A stretch of 64,000 bases of DNA. Source: Deltaproteobacteria bacterium (GTDB lineage: Bacteria; Desulfobacterota; Binatia; UBA9968). The first letter of the stretch is position 1; each line of letters starts with the position of its first letter. Shown here piece by piece: positions 35,547-44,376 of this stretch. Where the stretch lies: the NCBI GenBank assembly GCA_016874755.1, contig VGTH01000013.1:1-64000 (forward strand), in the 5' to 3' direction. The translations under genes and the position numbers were made by a program. Below the pieces are notes generated by a model that was not told where the DNA came from, ran no database searches, and saw only the letters and a program-made list of their open reading frames with translations.

Positions 35547-36479
35547 CTACTTCAGATTCCTGACCAACGAAAGATCGAACATGTCCGCCACCGAAAGCGG
35601 CTTGGGGAGCTCGGCGCCTTGATAGGAGGTTTCGAGATATTTTTGCAGCTGATCATTGTGCATCGTCATCGAGTCGATGATCACGCCGTTGATGTCCTCA
35701 TAGGACTCGGTGGCATTGGTCTGGCTGACGCTAAAGTTTTTCGCGATGTACGAAACCACCGCAGGCTTGTCGCGTTTAATCGCGGTCAACACGTCGCGCA
35801 TGGCGCGCAGCATGTTGCGCACTTGATCGGGCTGGCGCTCCAACTTTTGCCGGCTCGCCACCAGTCCCAGCCAGGGCGAGTCGATCAATTGCCGGTTGCG
35901 CACTAGAACTTTGTAGCCCTTCTCCGCAACGATGCCGGTAAACGGCGGGCTCAGAATCGCCCCGTTCACCACGCCCTGCTGGAGCGACTGCAGGCTTACC
36001 GTCGTGCTGCCGGTCTGAATAAACGTTACCTTCTTCGGATCGGCGCCACCGATCTCGAGTAGCTGCGAGCCATAGCGATGGCTATCGGAACCGATGCGCG
36101 AGACCGCGACTTTTTTGCCTTCCAAATCTTTGGCATTGGCGATCGCCGGCAAGCCAACCAAGGAAAACAGCGGCGCCTTGTACATCACCGCCACTGCTTT
36201 GAGCGGCGCGCCATTGGCAATCGGATAGGCGGCCGGGCCAATGGCAGGCGTGTAGTCGATCTCGCTAGACACCACGCCCGTCAATTGCAGGTCGCTGCGC
36301 ATCTGAATCAACTCGACGTTCAAGCCGTGCTTGTCATAAATCTTCATGTCGCGCGCATAGTAGAACGGCAAGAACACCACATTGCGCACCGACAAAGCCA
36401 TGCGCACGCGCTCCTGGGCGAACGCGTTGGGCAGCGCGCTTGCTATAAAAAAAATGATGAGACCTAAAATTTTTCGCAT
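35547..36479 (-). CDS. NMT1/THI5-like periplasmic solute-binding protein
   Basis: A 310-residue periplasmic binding protein of the NMT1/THI5 (SsuA/TauA-like) family. The signal peptide is residues 1-21 (NAFAQ). NAKDLEGKKVAVSRIGSDSH and GAILSPPFTGIVAEKGYKVL are the typical hinge segments. These proteins deliver sulfonates, nitrate, pyrimidine precursors or aromatic acids to ABC transporters, but no ABC permease or ATPase is nearby. It forms a four-base-spaced tandem with a truncated copy. Confidence 0.85.
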   Translation of the reverse strand: MRKILGLIIFFIASALPNAFAQERVRMALSVRNVVFLPFYYARDMKIYDKHGLNVELIQMRSDLQLTGVVSSEIDYTPAIGPAAYPIANGAPLKAVAVMYKAPLFSLVGLPAIANAKDLEGKKVAVSRIGSDSHRYGSQLLEIGGADPKKVTFIQTGSTTVSLQSLQQGVVNGAILSPPFTGIVAEKGYKVLVRNRQLIDSPWLGLVASRQKLERQPDQVRNMLRAMRDVLTAIKRDKPAVVSYIAKNFSVSQTNATESYEDINGVIIDSMTMHNDQLQKYLETSYQGAELPKPLSVADMFDLSLVRNLK

Positions 36480-36504
36480 ATCCTATCCCTGTCCCCTCGC
36501 CCTT

Positions 36505-36634
36505 GAGACGGTGTCGCAATGGAGAAAATCAGCCGTTTTGTCATCGAGCGTGAGCGAAGGATCTGCTCTTTCGTGCGCTTGCATTCAGCAGATTCTTCGG
36601 GTCCGCCTCAGAATGACAATTGCGACACAGTCTC
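36505..36634. repeat. 130-bp element with 16-bp terminal inverted repeats
   Basis: GAGACGGTGTCGCAAT (36505-36520) and ATTGCGACACAGTCTC (36619-36634) are inverted repeats differing at one position. The interior carries GAGCGTGAGCGAAGGATCTG and AGATTCTTCGGGTCCGCC, wording common in dispersed intergenic repeats. The size and ends are those of a MITE-like miniature element, but no target-site duplication is obvious. Confidence 0.6.
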
Positions 36635-36648
36635 CTTAGAGAGAAAGC

Positions 36649-37572
36649 CTACGCCACCGCCTTGGCCGCCGAGCCAATGATCTTCAACTCCGTAAACAGA
36701 TCTCTTATCTCATCATAAGCCTCGCGAGTCAGCGGCTTGGACGGCCAGCGCGGATACATTTTCACATCGAAACCGCGCAGCCGCATGCCCTCGCAGTAAA
36801 TCGTCCGGCCAAACGGCCCAGCTAAACGCAAAAAGATATCGTGGATACGAATGATATCTTTCTGCAGCGCCAACGCTTTCACCGCATCGCCGGCGTCGAT
36901 CGCCTGCACCAATGTAACACCGATCTCCGGCGTCACCGCCAACGGTGGGCTGATCGTGCCGGCGACACCCACGGACATTGCCGAAACCAAGTTGCTCGCT
37001 AAAGCATAGGGTGCGAACGGCGCTTTGACCAGTTTCATATACGCCATCGCCTCGTCAACGCTACCCATCGCCAGCTTAGCGCCGAAAATATTTGGCACCG
37101 CTTCGACCAGCTTCGCCATGAAAGCGGGATGGATGTTGTAACCCGAGTAGCGCGGATTGTTGTAAACCAGAATCGGCATGCCGAGGGCGCGGTCGACCAT
37201 TTTGAAATGTTCTATGACCTCGTACTCCGAACGATCGGCGTAGTAATACGGTCCGACATGACCAATGGCGTCCGCGCCGATCGACTTGGCGTGCCTCCCT
37301 AAATCAATCGCCGTGTAGGGATCGATGGCACCGATGTGGACCACGACCGGGACACGCTTCTTCACTTGCTGGATCGTAATCTCGGCAACTCTCTTGCGCT
37401 CCTCTGGATTGAGCGCGGGTCCCTGTCCATACGAACCCAAAATAAAAAATGCCTGCACGCCACAAGCGACGAACCACTCCGTCAACTCACGCATCATCTT
37501 CTCATCGATGCTGCCGTCCTCACGAAAGACGGTCGGAGTCGGCAAAACAATTCCTCTCACCAGGTCCTTCAT
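36649..37572 (-). CDS. DHDPS/NAL-family aldolase
   Basis: A 307-residue class I aldolase of the dihydrodipicolinate synthase family. GSYGQGP (residues 46-52) is the glycine-rich substrate loop (GTTGE in DapA), Tyr137 in LVYNNPRYSG is the catalytic tyrosine, and Lys166 in IFGAKLAMGS the Schiff-base lysine. The altered loop argues against lysine biosynthesis and for a pyruvate-dependent aldolase/hydratase acting on a sugar acid or aromatic catabolite. ATG 37572 follows GGAGG; TTG 37575 is an alternative. It is in the minus-strand cluster between solute-binding genes and an HDO-fold gene. Confidence 0.85.
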   Translation of the reverse strand: MKDLVRGIVLPTPTVFREDGSIDEKMMRELTEWFVACGVQAFFILGSYGQGPALNPEERKRVAEITIQQVKKRVPVVVHIGAIDPYTAIDLGRHAKSIGADAIGHVGPYYYADRSEYEVIEHFKMVDRALGMPILVYNNPRYSGYNIHPAFMAKLVEAVPNIFGAKLAMGSVDEAMAYMKLVKAPFAPYALASNLVSAMSVGVAGTISPPLAVTPEIGVTLVQAIDAGDAVKALALQKDIIRIHDIFLRLAGPFGRTIYCEGMRLRGFDVKMYPRWPSKPLTREAYDEIRDLFTELKIIGSAAKAVA

Positions 37573-37607
37573 CAAAACCTCCGAAATTATCCATTTTCAA
37601 TTTTCCA

Positions 37608-38390
37608 TTATCCTTTAATTCTTTCCGCTTCTTCCAAGGCGGCTCGCAACATCGCGCCGTGCAAATCGACCGAGGTCATGGCGCAGTACTCCAAGCCGTA
37701 AGTCGGCCGCTCCTCGGCCATGCCATTTTCCAGCAATCTTTGCAGTGCCAGGCGGTTAAAGCTCGCATGACCCATTACACCGTCTTCATGTTCTTCGAGA
37801 TCGGCCTCGACATGGGTCGCAAAATAAGTCGCCTTGGCGCGATCGAAACCGTAGTGGGTCGTCAAAGCTTTGTAGCACGCGGCCGACCAGTGGCCGATCT
37901 GCTCTTCCGTGGTCGTGGCGGAATACCACTCTGCGGCGCTGCCCTCGTAGACTAGGCTGCGCATGAAATCGATCTTGCCGCGAAACTCGGACAACATCGA
38001 CGAAGTAAAGACTTCTTCTTCGGTCAGCCCGAACGCCTTGGCCGTCTCCATCATCACCAGAAAATGGCCCGGCGGCTTGGGATGGATAAACTCATCGGCG
38101 ATCTTCTCACCGATGGGCCCCATCAAATCGCGGTTCACTTTTAAGAATGTGATGTTCTTATGATAAGTGCAGGCGGTCAGCGTATTGATCTCGATGGTAA
38201 AGGCACCCCAATTGCGAAAAAAAAGCTGCAGCGTCTTGAGCGGCAGCTTGCCGGCCATCAACTGCTGCATGAACGGTTTTTGATTGACCCGCGCTTCCCA
38301 GCGCTCGCGCACTTTGCCATAAAGCTGGTCGACAATCGCTTTGGCATCCTGACTAGAATATTTCTTGCCGCGCTCGATGCTGACGGACAT
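37608..38390 (-). CDS. Haem-oxygenase-fold (PqqC/TenA-like, HDO-type) protein 3
   Basis: A 260-residue all-helical protein of the HDO/TenA-PqqC superfamily, more distant from the paralogues at 30805 and 31658. ATHVEADLEEHEDG shows His-x3-Asp-x3-His, the usual iron ligand triad of HDO enzymes. Further helix motifs are IADEFIHPKPPGHFLVMMETA and RNWGAFTIEINTLTA. It likely oxidises a small organic substrate with O2, or acts in cofactor processing. It is 32 bases before the DHDPS-family gene on the same strand, so a shared transcript is likely. Confidence 0.75.
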   Translation of the reverse strand: MSVSIERGKKYSSQDAKAIVDQLYGKVRERWEARVNQKPFMQQLMAGKLPLKTLQLFFRNWGAFTIEINTLTACTYHKNITFLKVNRDLMGPIGEKIADEFIHPKPPGHFLVMMETAKAFGLTEEEVFTSSMLSEFRGKIDFMRSLVYEGSAAEWYSATTTEEQIGHWSAACYKALTTHYGFDRAKATYFATHVEADLEEHEDGVMGHASFNRLALQRLLENGMAEERPTYGLEYCAMTSVDLHGAMLRAALEEAERIKG

Positions 38391-38552
38391 CTTCTGCCTC
38401 CGAATATTTGTTCTTTCCCCTTCCGGCTACCTAACACGATGACGGGCGCGGTGAAACCCTGGAGGAACGAACGCATCAGCGCCAATCTTTCAGAAAAATT
38501 CGTATGGCTTCGCATAAGATCTCGACCCTTGCAGAGCCCATCAAACGGCAAA

Positions 38553-38570
38553 GGCGACCGGCCGGTCGCC
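38553..38570. repeat. Perfect 18-bp palindrome GGCGACCGGCCGGTCGCC
   Basis: The sequence is fully self-complementary and is followed by CCCC. A near-copy, CGACCGGCTGGTCG, is at 10991-11004. Both lie in non-coding DNA, so a dispersed repeat is more likely than an operator. Confidence 0.75.
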
Positions 38571-38725
38571 CCGACAGGGCGGCTTCAATGCGATGCCCTG
38601 TTGCGTTCGTTCCGGAAGGGTTCCACCGCGCGCGACGCTATGGCACGGACACTTCAGCGAATCTTCAATTCTGTCTCACGCTGATTGTACCTTATGCCAA
38701 GTTTGTGGCGGGAGCCCGAAGGGGG

Positions 38726-38825
38726 ATTTTCACCACGAAGGGCACGAAGTACACGAAGGCAAGAGAAGAAAACAGTGAATTCTTTTCCGACCTTCGTGTC
38801 CCTTCGTGATCTTCGTGGTGAAAAA
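38726..38825. repeat. Inverted ACCACGAAGG/CCTTCGTGGT repeat
   Basis: TTTTCACCACGAAGGGCACG, then AAGTACACGAAGG, on the left is mirrored on the right by CCTTCGTGTCCCTTCGTGATC, then TTCGTGGTGAAAA. Between them is an unrelated 30-base segment. The arms are built of ACGAAGG words. It is the most complete member of the CTTCGTG family seen here. Confidence 0.75.
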
Positions 38826-38874
38826 CATGCGAGCGTGTCACAACGATAAGCGTGTTTATTAGTGAGACACTACA

Positions 38875-39981
38875 CTAGTTGAACCGCCCCGGCGCAAACG
38901 CCTCTGCCTTCTTTCCACGTCCAGCAATCAACAAATCCGCCGCCAACTCCCCCACGGCCGCACTGGTGGTCATGCCATGACCGCCCAGCCCTGCAACCCA
39001 GAATAGACTTTTCACGCCTTGGTCCCAGCCAATGATAAACCTGCCGTCACTAGTGAGCGTGCGAAAACCGGCCCAGCTTCGGCTGATGCTCACCTCGGAC
39101 AGTGCCGGCATGTGGCGCTGAATTTTTTCCGCCAAGACTTCCTGCACGAAGCCATTCACCGGCGGATCGCCGGGCGGCAGCTCTTCCTGATCGCAGGCGC
39201 ACAGTAATAAACCGTCGCCTTCCGGCCGGAAATAAATATCGTGGGTGGTGTCCCAAACAAACGGCCAACCTTTGTCGACCCACGAAAGCGCGCCAGAGAC
39301 GAAAAGATGGCGCCGGCACGGCCGCATCGGCAGCGTTTTGGCGCCGGCTAGCCCGGCCAGCTGATTAGCCCAGGCTCCAGCGGCGTTGACGATCACCTTG
39401 GCAGTAAATCGATCGCGGCTGGTAACGACCTCGCAGTCGCCGCTCGACGCACGCAACTCGCGCACGGCGTGGTTGTACTGCACTCGCGCGCCACTTTTCG
39501 CTGCCGCTTTGAGATAGCCGGAGAGCAGCGCGTGAATGTCGACGATGCCGTCGCTGCCGCACCAGAGCGCGCCATCAAACTCGGCGCGCTCAAGGATCGG
39601 CACATGTTTCTTAGTTTGCTGCGGTGTCCACAACTCCAGTTCGATACCGGCTTGGCGGCCGATCGCGGCATCGTTTTGCAGCTTGGCCCAACCGGCACCG
39701 GCGCCCAACAGGAGCGAGCCGGTGCGTTTGAAAGAAACCGGTTCAGGAAAATCGTCGGGCACATTGCGAATAAAGTCAGCGCCCTCCAGGGTCAAGCGCG
39801 CGACCTCGGGCTCAGGCACACACTGGCGCACGATGGCAGCGTTGCGGCCGGAGGCATGAAAACCGGGGATGGCTTCTTGGTCGATGATGAGCACATCCCG
39901 CACGCCGCGACGGGTCAATTGATAGGCCGTGGCCGCGCCGGCAAAGCCGGCGCCAATGATGAGGTATTCGAAGCGCTCCAT
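38875..39981 (-). CDS. DAO-family FAD-dependent oxidoreductase
   Basis: A 368-residue flavoprotein of the glycine/D-amino-acid oxidase (DAO) family. The FAD motif GAGFAG is at residues 10-15, with ASGRNAAIVRQC after it and VVNAAGAWANQLAGLAG and VAGLGGHGMTTSAAVGELAADL later, as in the family. It probably oxidises a secondary amine or D-amino acid, perhaps as a dehydrogenase passing electrons to the respiratory chain. It heads the minus-strand cluster that includes the aldolase and HDO proteins, so its substrate may be an amino acid in the same pathway. No signal peptide. Confidence 0.88.
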   Translation of the reverse strand: MERFEYLIIGAGFAGAATAYQLTRRGVRDVLIIDQEAIPGFHASGRNAAIVRQCVPEPEVARLTLEGADFIRNVPDDFPEPVSFKRTGSLLLGAGAGWAKLQNDAAIGRQAGIELELWTPQQTKKHVPILERAEFDGALWCGSDGIVDIHALLSGYLKAAAKSGARVQYNHAVRELRASSGDCEVVTSRDRFTAKVIVNAAGAWANQLAGLAGAKTLPMRPCRRHLFVSGALSWVDKGWPFVWDTTHDIYFRPEGDGLLLCACDQEELPPGDPPVNGFVQEVLAEKIQRHMPALSEVSISRSWAGFRTLTSDGRFIIGWDQGVKSLFWVAGLGGHGMTTSAAVGELAADLLIAGRGKKAEAFAPGRFN

Positions 39982-40157
39982 GATCGTCGAAACTCTTATT
40001 TCATATCCTATTCACAATCGTTCATCCACCCCGTGGCCTCGCTGGCGCTCGGAATTTCAGATGACAAATTTCAGATCTCACACTTGACGGAAACTAGGCT
40101 CAGGCATCCTCAAAAAACTGTTTGAATCACCCCTGATCTGCGCTATAGTCCTGCCAA

Positions 40158-41978
40158 ATGCGTATTCACCGCTACACTGAGTGGGACGGCACGCAAACGG
40201 TGCAGTTCCCCACCACCGACGATCTGCTCAAGCAGCTCTCCGACAACTTGCTCGAAGAAGAAGGTGTGCGGCGCGCGTTGCGCGACCTGATGCGGCGCGG
40301 CTTTACTTCGGAAGACGGCCAGCGCTCGGTCAAAGGCTTGCGCGATTTTCTCCGCCAGGCCGATGAAAAACGGCGCGAGTTGCTCAATAAATATTCCCCC
40401 GATTCGTTCAAACTGTCGCCGGAAGAGCAGCAAAAGATGATGGACAAGCTCGGCAACATGGCCGAGAAGCTGGAAGCCTACCACGAGCAGATGCGCAACT
40501 TCATGGAGCGCATGTCGGGCCAGCACGCCGACCGCATGAACGAGATGCAGCAGCGCATGCAGGAAGCCTACCAGAAATACCAAGAGCTGCAGAATCGGTT
40601 GAAGCATCAGATCAGCGACCGCGGCATGCCGCAGCCGCAGCCCGGCAGTCAAGATTTTCAGAGCATGATGGACATGCTCGACCGCATGAACCAACTGCTG
40701 CAGGACGAGAACTTTCTCAAGAACCTTCCGAGCATGATCGACCGCGCCGCCGACGATCTGGAAAACATGCTCGACAATCTCGATTCGATGACGCAAGACC
40801 AACTGCAGCAGTTGAGCGACATGATGCACCAGATGCAGCAGTTGGAACAGCTGATGAATCAGTACCCGTTCCAAGGCTCGCAGAGAATGGGCATGGGCGA
40901 AGCCGGCCAAATCTTGGGCCAGCTGCGCGGCCTCGAACGATTTCTGCGCTGGGGCCAGCGCGGCATGGGCGACCCGTCGGAATTGGACATCGAAGAGCTG
41001 CGCGAGCTGTTGGGTGAAGAAGCCTACGAGCAGCTAAAATATTTGAAAGGCGTCGAGCAGATGCTCGAAGAAGAAGGCTACATCCAACGCACTAGCCACG
41101 GCTTAAAGCTCACGCCCAAGGGCATGCGCAAGATCGGCGATAAGGCGCTGCGCGAAATTTTTCAGATGCTCAACAAAGGGCGCTGGGGCAACCACAACAT
41201 GTCCAAGCGCGGCTCCCAGGGCGAGCGGCTCGAAGAGACCAAGAAATACGAGTACGGCGACCCGATGAACGTCAACATCACCGAGACGTTGATGAATTCG
41301 TTGGAGCATAAAAAACCCGGTGAGCCGGTGCGCATCGGCCCCAACGATTGGTCGGTGGACCGCGTCGAGTACTCCACCGCCAGCGAGACCGCGCTGTGCA
41401 TCGACGTCAGCTATTCGATGCTGATGAACGACGCGCTCCACGCCGGCAAGAAAGTCGCGCTGGCGCTGCACCGCCTGATCGAGACCAAATATCCCCAAGA
41501 CACGCTGCATCTGGTCGCCTTTCGCTCGAACGCGAAATTGATCAAAGCCGAAGATCTGCCCAACATCGTTTCGCTGACTTATTTCATGGAGCATGGCACC
41601 GACATCAAAGAAGCGCTGCGCTTTTCGCGCCAACTATTGGGCTCGCATAAAGCTACCAACCGGCAAATTATCTTGATCACCGACGGCGAACCGACAGCGG
41701 CGAGCTTAGACAAAGGCGGCCGCCTGCACAGCGGCTGGGGCTCGGCGCTCTTGCACAGCCGCATCGTTCACGAGACCTTGAAAGAAGTGAAGCGCTGCAC
41801 CCAGAGCGGCATCAAGATCAACACCTTCATGTTGGGCGCCGACTTTTATCGCCAGGGTTTCGTCGACCAGCTCTCGCGACTCAACACCGGCCGCGTCTTC
41901 TACACCACCCCCGATCAGATGGGCAACTACATCATGGTCGACTACATCGCCAACAAGCGTAAGCGCGTCCGCGGCTAG
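40158..41978 (+). CDS. Large VWA-domain protein, Met/Gln-rich
   Basis: A 606-residue protein in three parts: an N-terminal helical region, a Met/Gln/Asp-rich coiled-coil-like middle (about residues 90-270), and a C-terminal von Willebrand factor A domain from about residue 405. The MIDAS-type motif is DVSYS, followed by a threonine strand (EHGTDIKEAL) and ITDGEPT. Proteins like this often partner with MoxR-type AAA+ ATPases in metal insertion or complex assembly. No such ATPase is in the window. A divergent promoter region separates it from the DAO gene. Confidence 0.8.
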   Translation: MRIHRYTEWDGTQTVQFPTTDDLLKQLSDNLLEEEGVRRALRDLMRRGFTSEDGQRSVKGLRDFLRQADEKRRELLNKYSPDSFKLSPEEQQKMMDKLGNMAEKLEAYHEQMRNFMERMSGQHADRMNEMQQRMQEAYQKYQELQNRLKHQISDRGMPQPQPGSQDFQSMMDMLDRMNQLLQDENFLKNLPSMIDRAADDLENMLDNLDSMTQDQLQQLSDMMHQMQQLEQLMNQYPFQGSQRMGMGEAGQILGQLRGLERFLRWGQRGMGDPSELDIEELRELLGEEAYEQLKYLKGVEQMLEEEGYIQRTSHGLKLTPKGMRKIGDKALREIFQMLNKGRWGNHNMSKRGSQGERLEETKKYEYGDPMNVNITETLMNSLEHKKPGEPVRIGPNDWSVDRVEYSTASETALCIDVSYSMLMNDALHAGKKVALALHRLIETKYPQDTLHLVAFRSNAKLIKAEDLPNIVSLTYFMEHGTDIKEALRFSRQLLGSHKATNRQIILITDGEPTAASLDKGGRLHSGWGSALLHSRIVHETLKEVKRCTQSGIKINTFMLGADFYRQGFVDQLSRLNTGRVFYTTPDQMGNYIMVDYIANKRKRVRG

Positions 41979-42035
41979 CCTGCCCCGCTACCTCCACCCT
42001 CGCTATTTTGGATTTTGGATGGTTCGGACGGGGGG

Positions 42036-42145
42036 CTATGAAATATCAAATCCCCCTGTGTGCCACTTTTCCAAAGGGGCAAGATGCAGCTGGATTCCGG
42101 TTGCCCCTCTTTGGAAAACAGGGGCTAGAGGGGAGATTTGTGGGA
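42036..42145. repeat. Dispersed CCCCCTGTGTGCC...AAAGGGGC repeat, copy 3
   Basis: AAATCCCCCTGTGTGCCAC, then TTTTCCAAAGGGGC and later TTGCCCCTCTTTGGAAAAC and GGGGCTAGAGGGGAG. It matches the repeats at 13072 and 49853 and fills most of the 278-base gap between the VWA gene and the tctC-like gene. Confidence 0.75.
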
Positions 42146-42256
42146 TGGGGCTGGAGAGGCTCATGATTTTTTCACATGCGCAGGGATCGAGAGGGCCTTG
42201 GCTAGCGTCGGTTCTTTGCTAGTATTCCAACAAGACTTAGAAAGGTGGATGGTTTC

Positions 42257-43276
42257 ATGATCAGCAAGCTTGTCCAGGTGCTCGCCGTTGTTGTTTTCGC
42301 CGCTCAGGCTCAAGCGGCCGGCGATGATTTTTATCGCGGCAAAAGCATACGCATCGTCGTTGGATTCTCCGCCGGTGGCGGCTTCGACACCTACGCGCGC
42401 ACACTGGCGCGTCACATGGGCAGGCATATCCCTGGCAATCCGAGCGTAATCGTCGAGAACATGACCGGCGCCGGCAGCTTGATCGCCGCCAATCACGTTT
42501 ACAAAGTCGCCAAGCCCGACGGCCTGACCATCGGCCATTTCATCGGCGGCTTGTTCCTCGGCCAAGTTTTGGGACAAGCGGGCGTCGAGTTCGACGCGCG
42601 CAAGTTTGAATTTATCGGCGCGCCCATCAGCGATCATGTGGTCTGCGCCATGACCAAAGCAAGCGGCATCACCAGCGTTGAACGATGGATGGCGTCGAAG
42701 ACGCCGGTCAAAATGGGCGGCATCGCCCCCGGCACCTCGACCCCCGACAACGCCACGCGTATTCTCAAAGCGGCGCTCGGCCTGCCGACCCAACTGGTAA
42801 CCGGCTACAAAGGCACTGCCGACGTTCGTCTGGCTGCAGAAGGCGGCGAAGTCGCCGGCGGCTGCTGGGGCTGGGACTCGGTCAGCGTCACCTGGCGCAA
42901 AGCGCTCGACACCGGCGACGCCGTCGTGGTGCTGCAAGCCAACCGAAAAACCCATCCGGATTTGCCCAACGTGCCGCAAGCGAGCAAACTCGCCAAGAGC
43001 GACGAGGCGCGCCGCCTGATCGAGGTCGGCATCCACGCCGACAGCGACATCGTCCGCACCTACACGCTGCCTCCAGGCACGCCGAAGGACCGCGTTCAGG
43101 CGCTGCGCAAAGCGTTCGACGCCACGCTCGGCGACCCCGAGTTTCTCGCCGACGCGAAAAAGTCGCGGCTCAACGTCGAGCCCGTTTCGGTGACCGAGTT
43201 GGAAAAGGATATCGGCGGTCTGTTCAAGCTCGACCCGGCGCTGGTGAGCAAGCTCAAAGAGGTGCTGTACAACTAA
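42257..43276 (+). CDS. TctC/Bug-family solute-binding protein 3
   Basis: A 339-residue Bug/TctC-family binding protein. The signal peptide is residues 1-20 (AQAQA/AGDDF). KSIRIVVGFSAGGGFDTYAR, VIVENMTGAGSLIAANHVY and GIAPGTSTPDNATR are family features. ATG 42257 has AAAGGTGG eight bases upstream; GTG 42245 is in frame but less likely. No TctA/TctB genes adjoin, so it is an orphan receptor, or works with the set at 17.9-22.1 kb. Its stop is only 6 bases from the convergent NMT1 gene. Confidence 0.85.
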   Translation: MISKLVQVLAVVVFAAQAQAAGDDFYRGKSIRIVVGFSAGGGFDTYARTLARHMGRHIPGNPSVIVENMTGAGSLIAANHVYKVAKPDGLTIGHFIGGLFLGQVLGQAGVEFDARKFEFIGAPISDHVVCAMTKASGITSVERWMASKTPVKMGGIAPGTSTPDNATRILKAALGLPTQLVTGYKGTADVRLAAEGGEVAGGCWGWDSVSVTWRKALDTGDAVVVLQANRKTHPDLPNVPQASKLAKSDEARRLIEVGIHADSDIVRTYTLPPGTPKDRVQALRKAFDATLGDPEFLADAKKSRLNVEPVSVTELEKDIGGLFKLDPALVSKLKEVLYN

Positions 43277-43282
43277 GTTTAA

Positions 43283-44281
43283 CTAAAGCGGACTTTTGCC
43301 CCACAGCTTGGTGAAAAACCCTTCGTCGATCAACTCCTGCACCAGGCTGTTGTCGTAGAACTGCTCCGGCTTGGCGGTTTTAGCCTTGGGATTTTTCTTG
43401 GCGCTGTCCTCGATGCTTATTTGAAAGGCCGGCGGTTTCACCAGCGGCACTTTTTCGATGAAGTCGTAGCCATAGACCAAACTGCCCTCGAGAATAGCCG
43501 GATCTTTGATCTTGGTGTATTTGGAAATAATCGCCTTCGCCTCTTCCTTGCGTGTGTGCATGAAATGAACGGCGCGGCCGTAGGCGCGCAGATAGGCTTT
43601 GGCCTGGCTGCGCCGCTCGCGCACGAACTTGCGCGTGGTGGTGATGCCGACGTGCAGGAACGGAATATTTTCTTTCGATAAATTCGCGATCATATGCGCG
43701 CCGCCCTGCTGCGCGTGGTAGGCCATCGGCTGGGAGAACGCCGCCGCATGCACGGTGCGCTTCGACATCGCCGTGGCGATTTCCGGCAGCCCGCCGAACT
43801 GCACCAACGGCACGTCCTTGATCGGTTCGAGCCCATACTTGGTCAAGAACATGCGAATGCCGACATCCCCGGACGAGCCAAAGCGGGTCACACCGACGGT
43901 TTTGCCCTTCAGGTCGTTGACGGTTTTTATCTCCGGCGTCGCCATGATGTAGAACGCCACCACGTTCGTGATGCCGCCCATGGCGACCAGATCGCCGCCC
44001 TGTAAACCGACGTCAACGATGACCTGGCCGTTGGCCGGTGAGATCATCACTTCTCCGGCTAAGGTCGCCTGCGCCACCGTCGACGAGCTCGGAATGTAAA
44101 CCAGCTCGGTGTCGATCCCCTCCTGCTTGGCAAAGCCCGCGTCCTGGATGGTCCAGAACGTCGCGTTTAGCGCGCTGATCGACGAGTAAGCCTGAACGAA
44201 CTTTTGCGCCTGCAAACGCGCGGGCAATAAACACAGCAGCGCGAGTAAAGTAAGACTGAAAATTTGTCTTCGATTCGTCAT
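43283..44281 (-). CDS. NMT1/THI5-like periplasmic solute-binding protein
   Basis: A 332-residue periplasmic binding protein. A signal peptide covers about residues 1-25 (RLQAQ). GKTVGVTRFGSSGDVGIRMF and LVQFGGLPEIATAMSKRTVHAA are the type-2 binding-fold features of SsuA/TauA-like receptors. The C-terminal tail is Lys-rich. No ABC permease or ATPase is nearby. It faces the tctC-like gene tail to tail, six bases apart, so both ends must be tightly terminated or overlap in transcription. Confidence 0.82.
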   Translation of the reverse strand: MTNRRQIFSLTLLALLCLLPARLQAQKFVQAYSSISALNATFWTIQDAGFAKQEGIDTELVYIPSSSTVAQATLAGEVMISPANGQVIVDVGLQGGDLVAMGGITNVVAFYIMATPEIKTVNDLKGKTVGVTRFGSSGDVGIRMFLTKYGLEPIKDVPLVQFGGLPEIATAMSKRTVHAAAFSQPMAYHAQQGGAHMIANLSKENIPFLHVGITTTRKFVRERRSQAKAYLRAYGRAVHFMHTRKEEAKAIISKYTKIKDPAILEGSLVYGYDFIEKVPLVKPPAFQISIEDSAKKNPKAKTAKPEQFYDNSLVQELIDEGFFTKLWGKSPL

Positions 44282-44376
44282 ATCCGTCCTAGCCGTCCGA
44301 TCCGTCCAATTTCTGTTCCAGCACAGCTACCGGCACTAGCCACGAGTGTCAAGCCGTGCCTCGCCCGGCCTGATTC

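Larger units (their letters stand above)
38391..38874. other. Intergenic repeat-rich region
   Basis: No gene is visible in these 484 bases between the HDO-fold protein 3 gene and the DAO flavoprotein. They hold a perfect 18-bp palindrome (38553-38570) and a long inverted CTTCGTG repeat (38726-38825). The promoter of the 38390 gene should lie in the left part, but I could not single out boxes. Confidence 0.5.

Noticed and set aside
34830-35906. A 358-codon plus-strand frame opposite two receptor genes
   Set aside because: It spans the antisense of two genes with signal peptides; no hydrophobic or conserved segment supports it.
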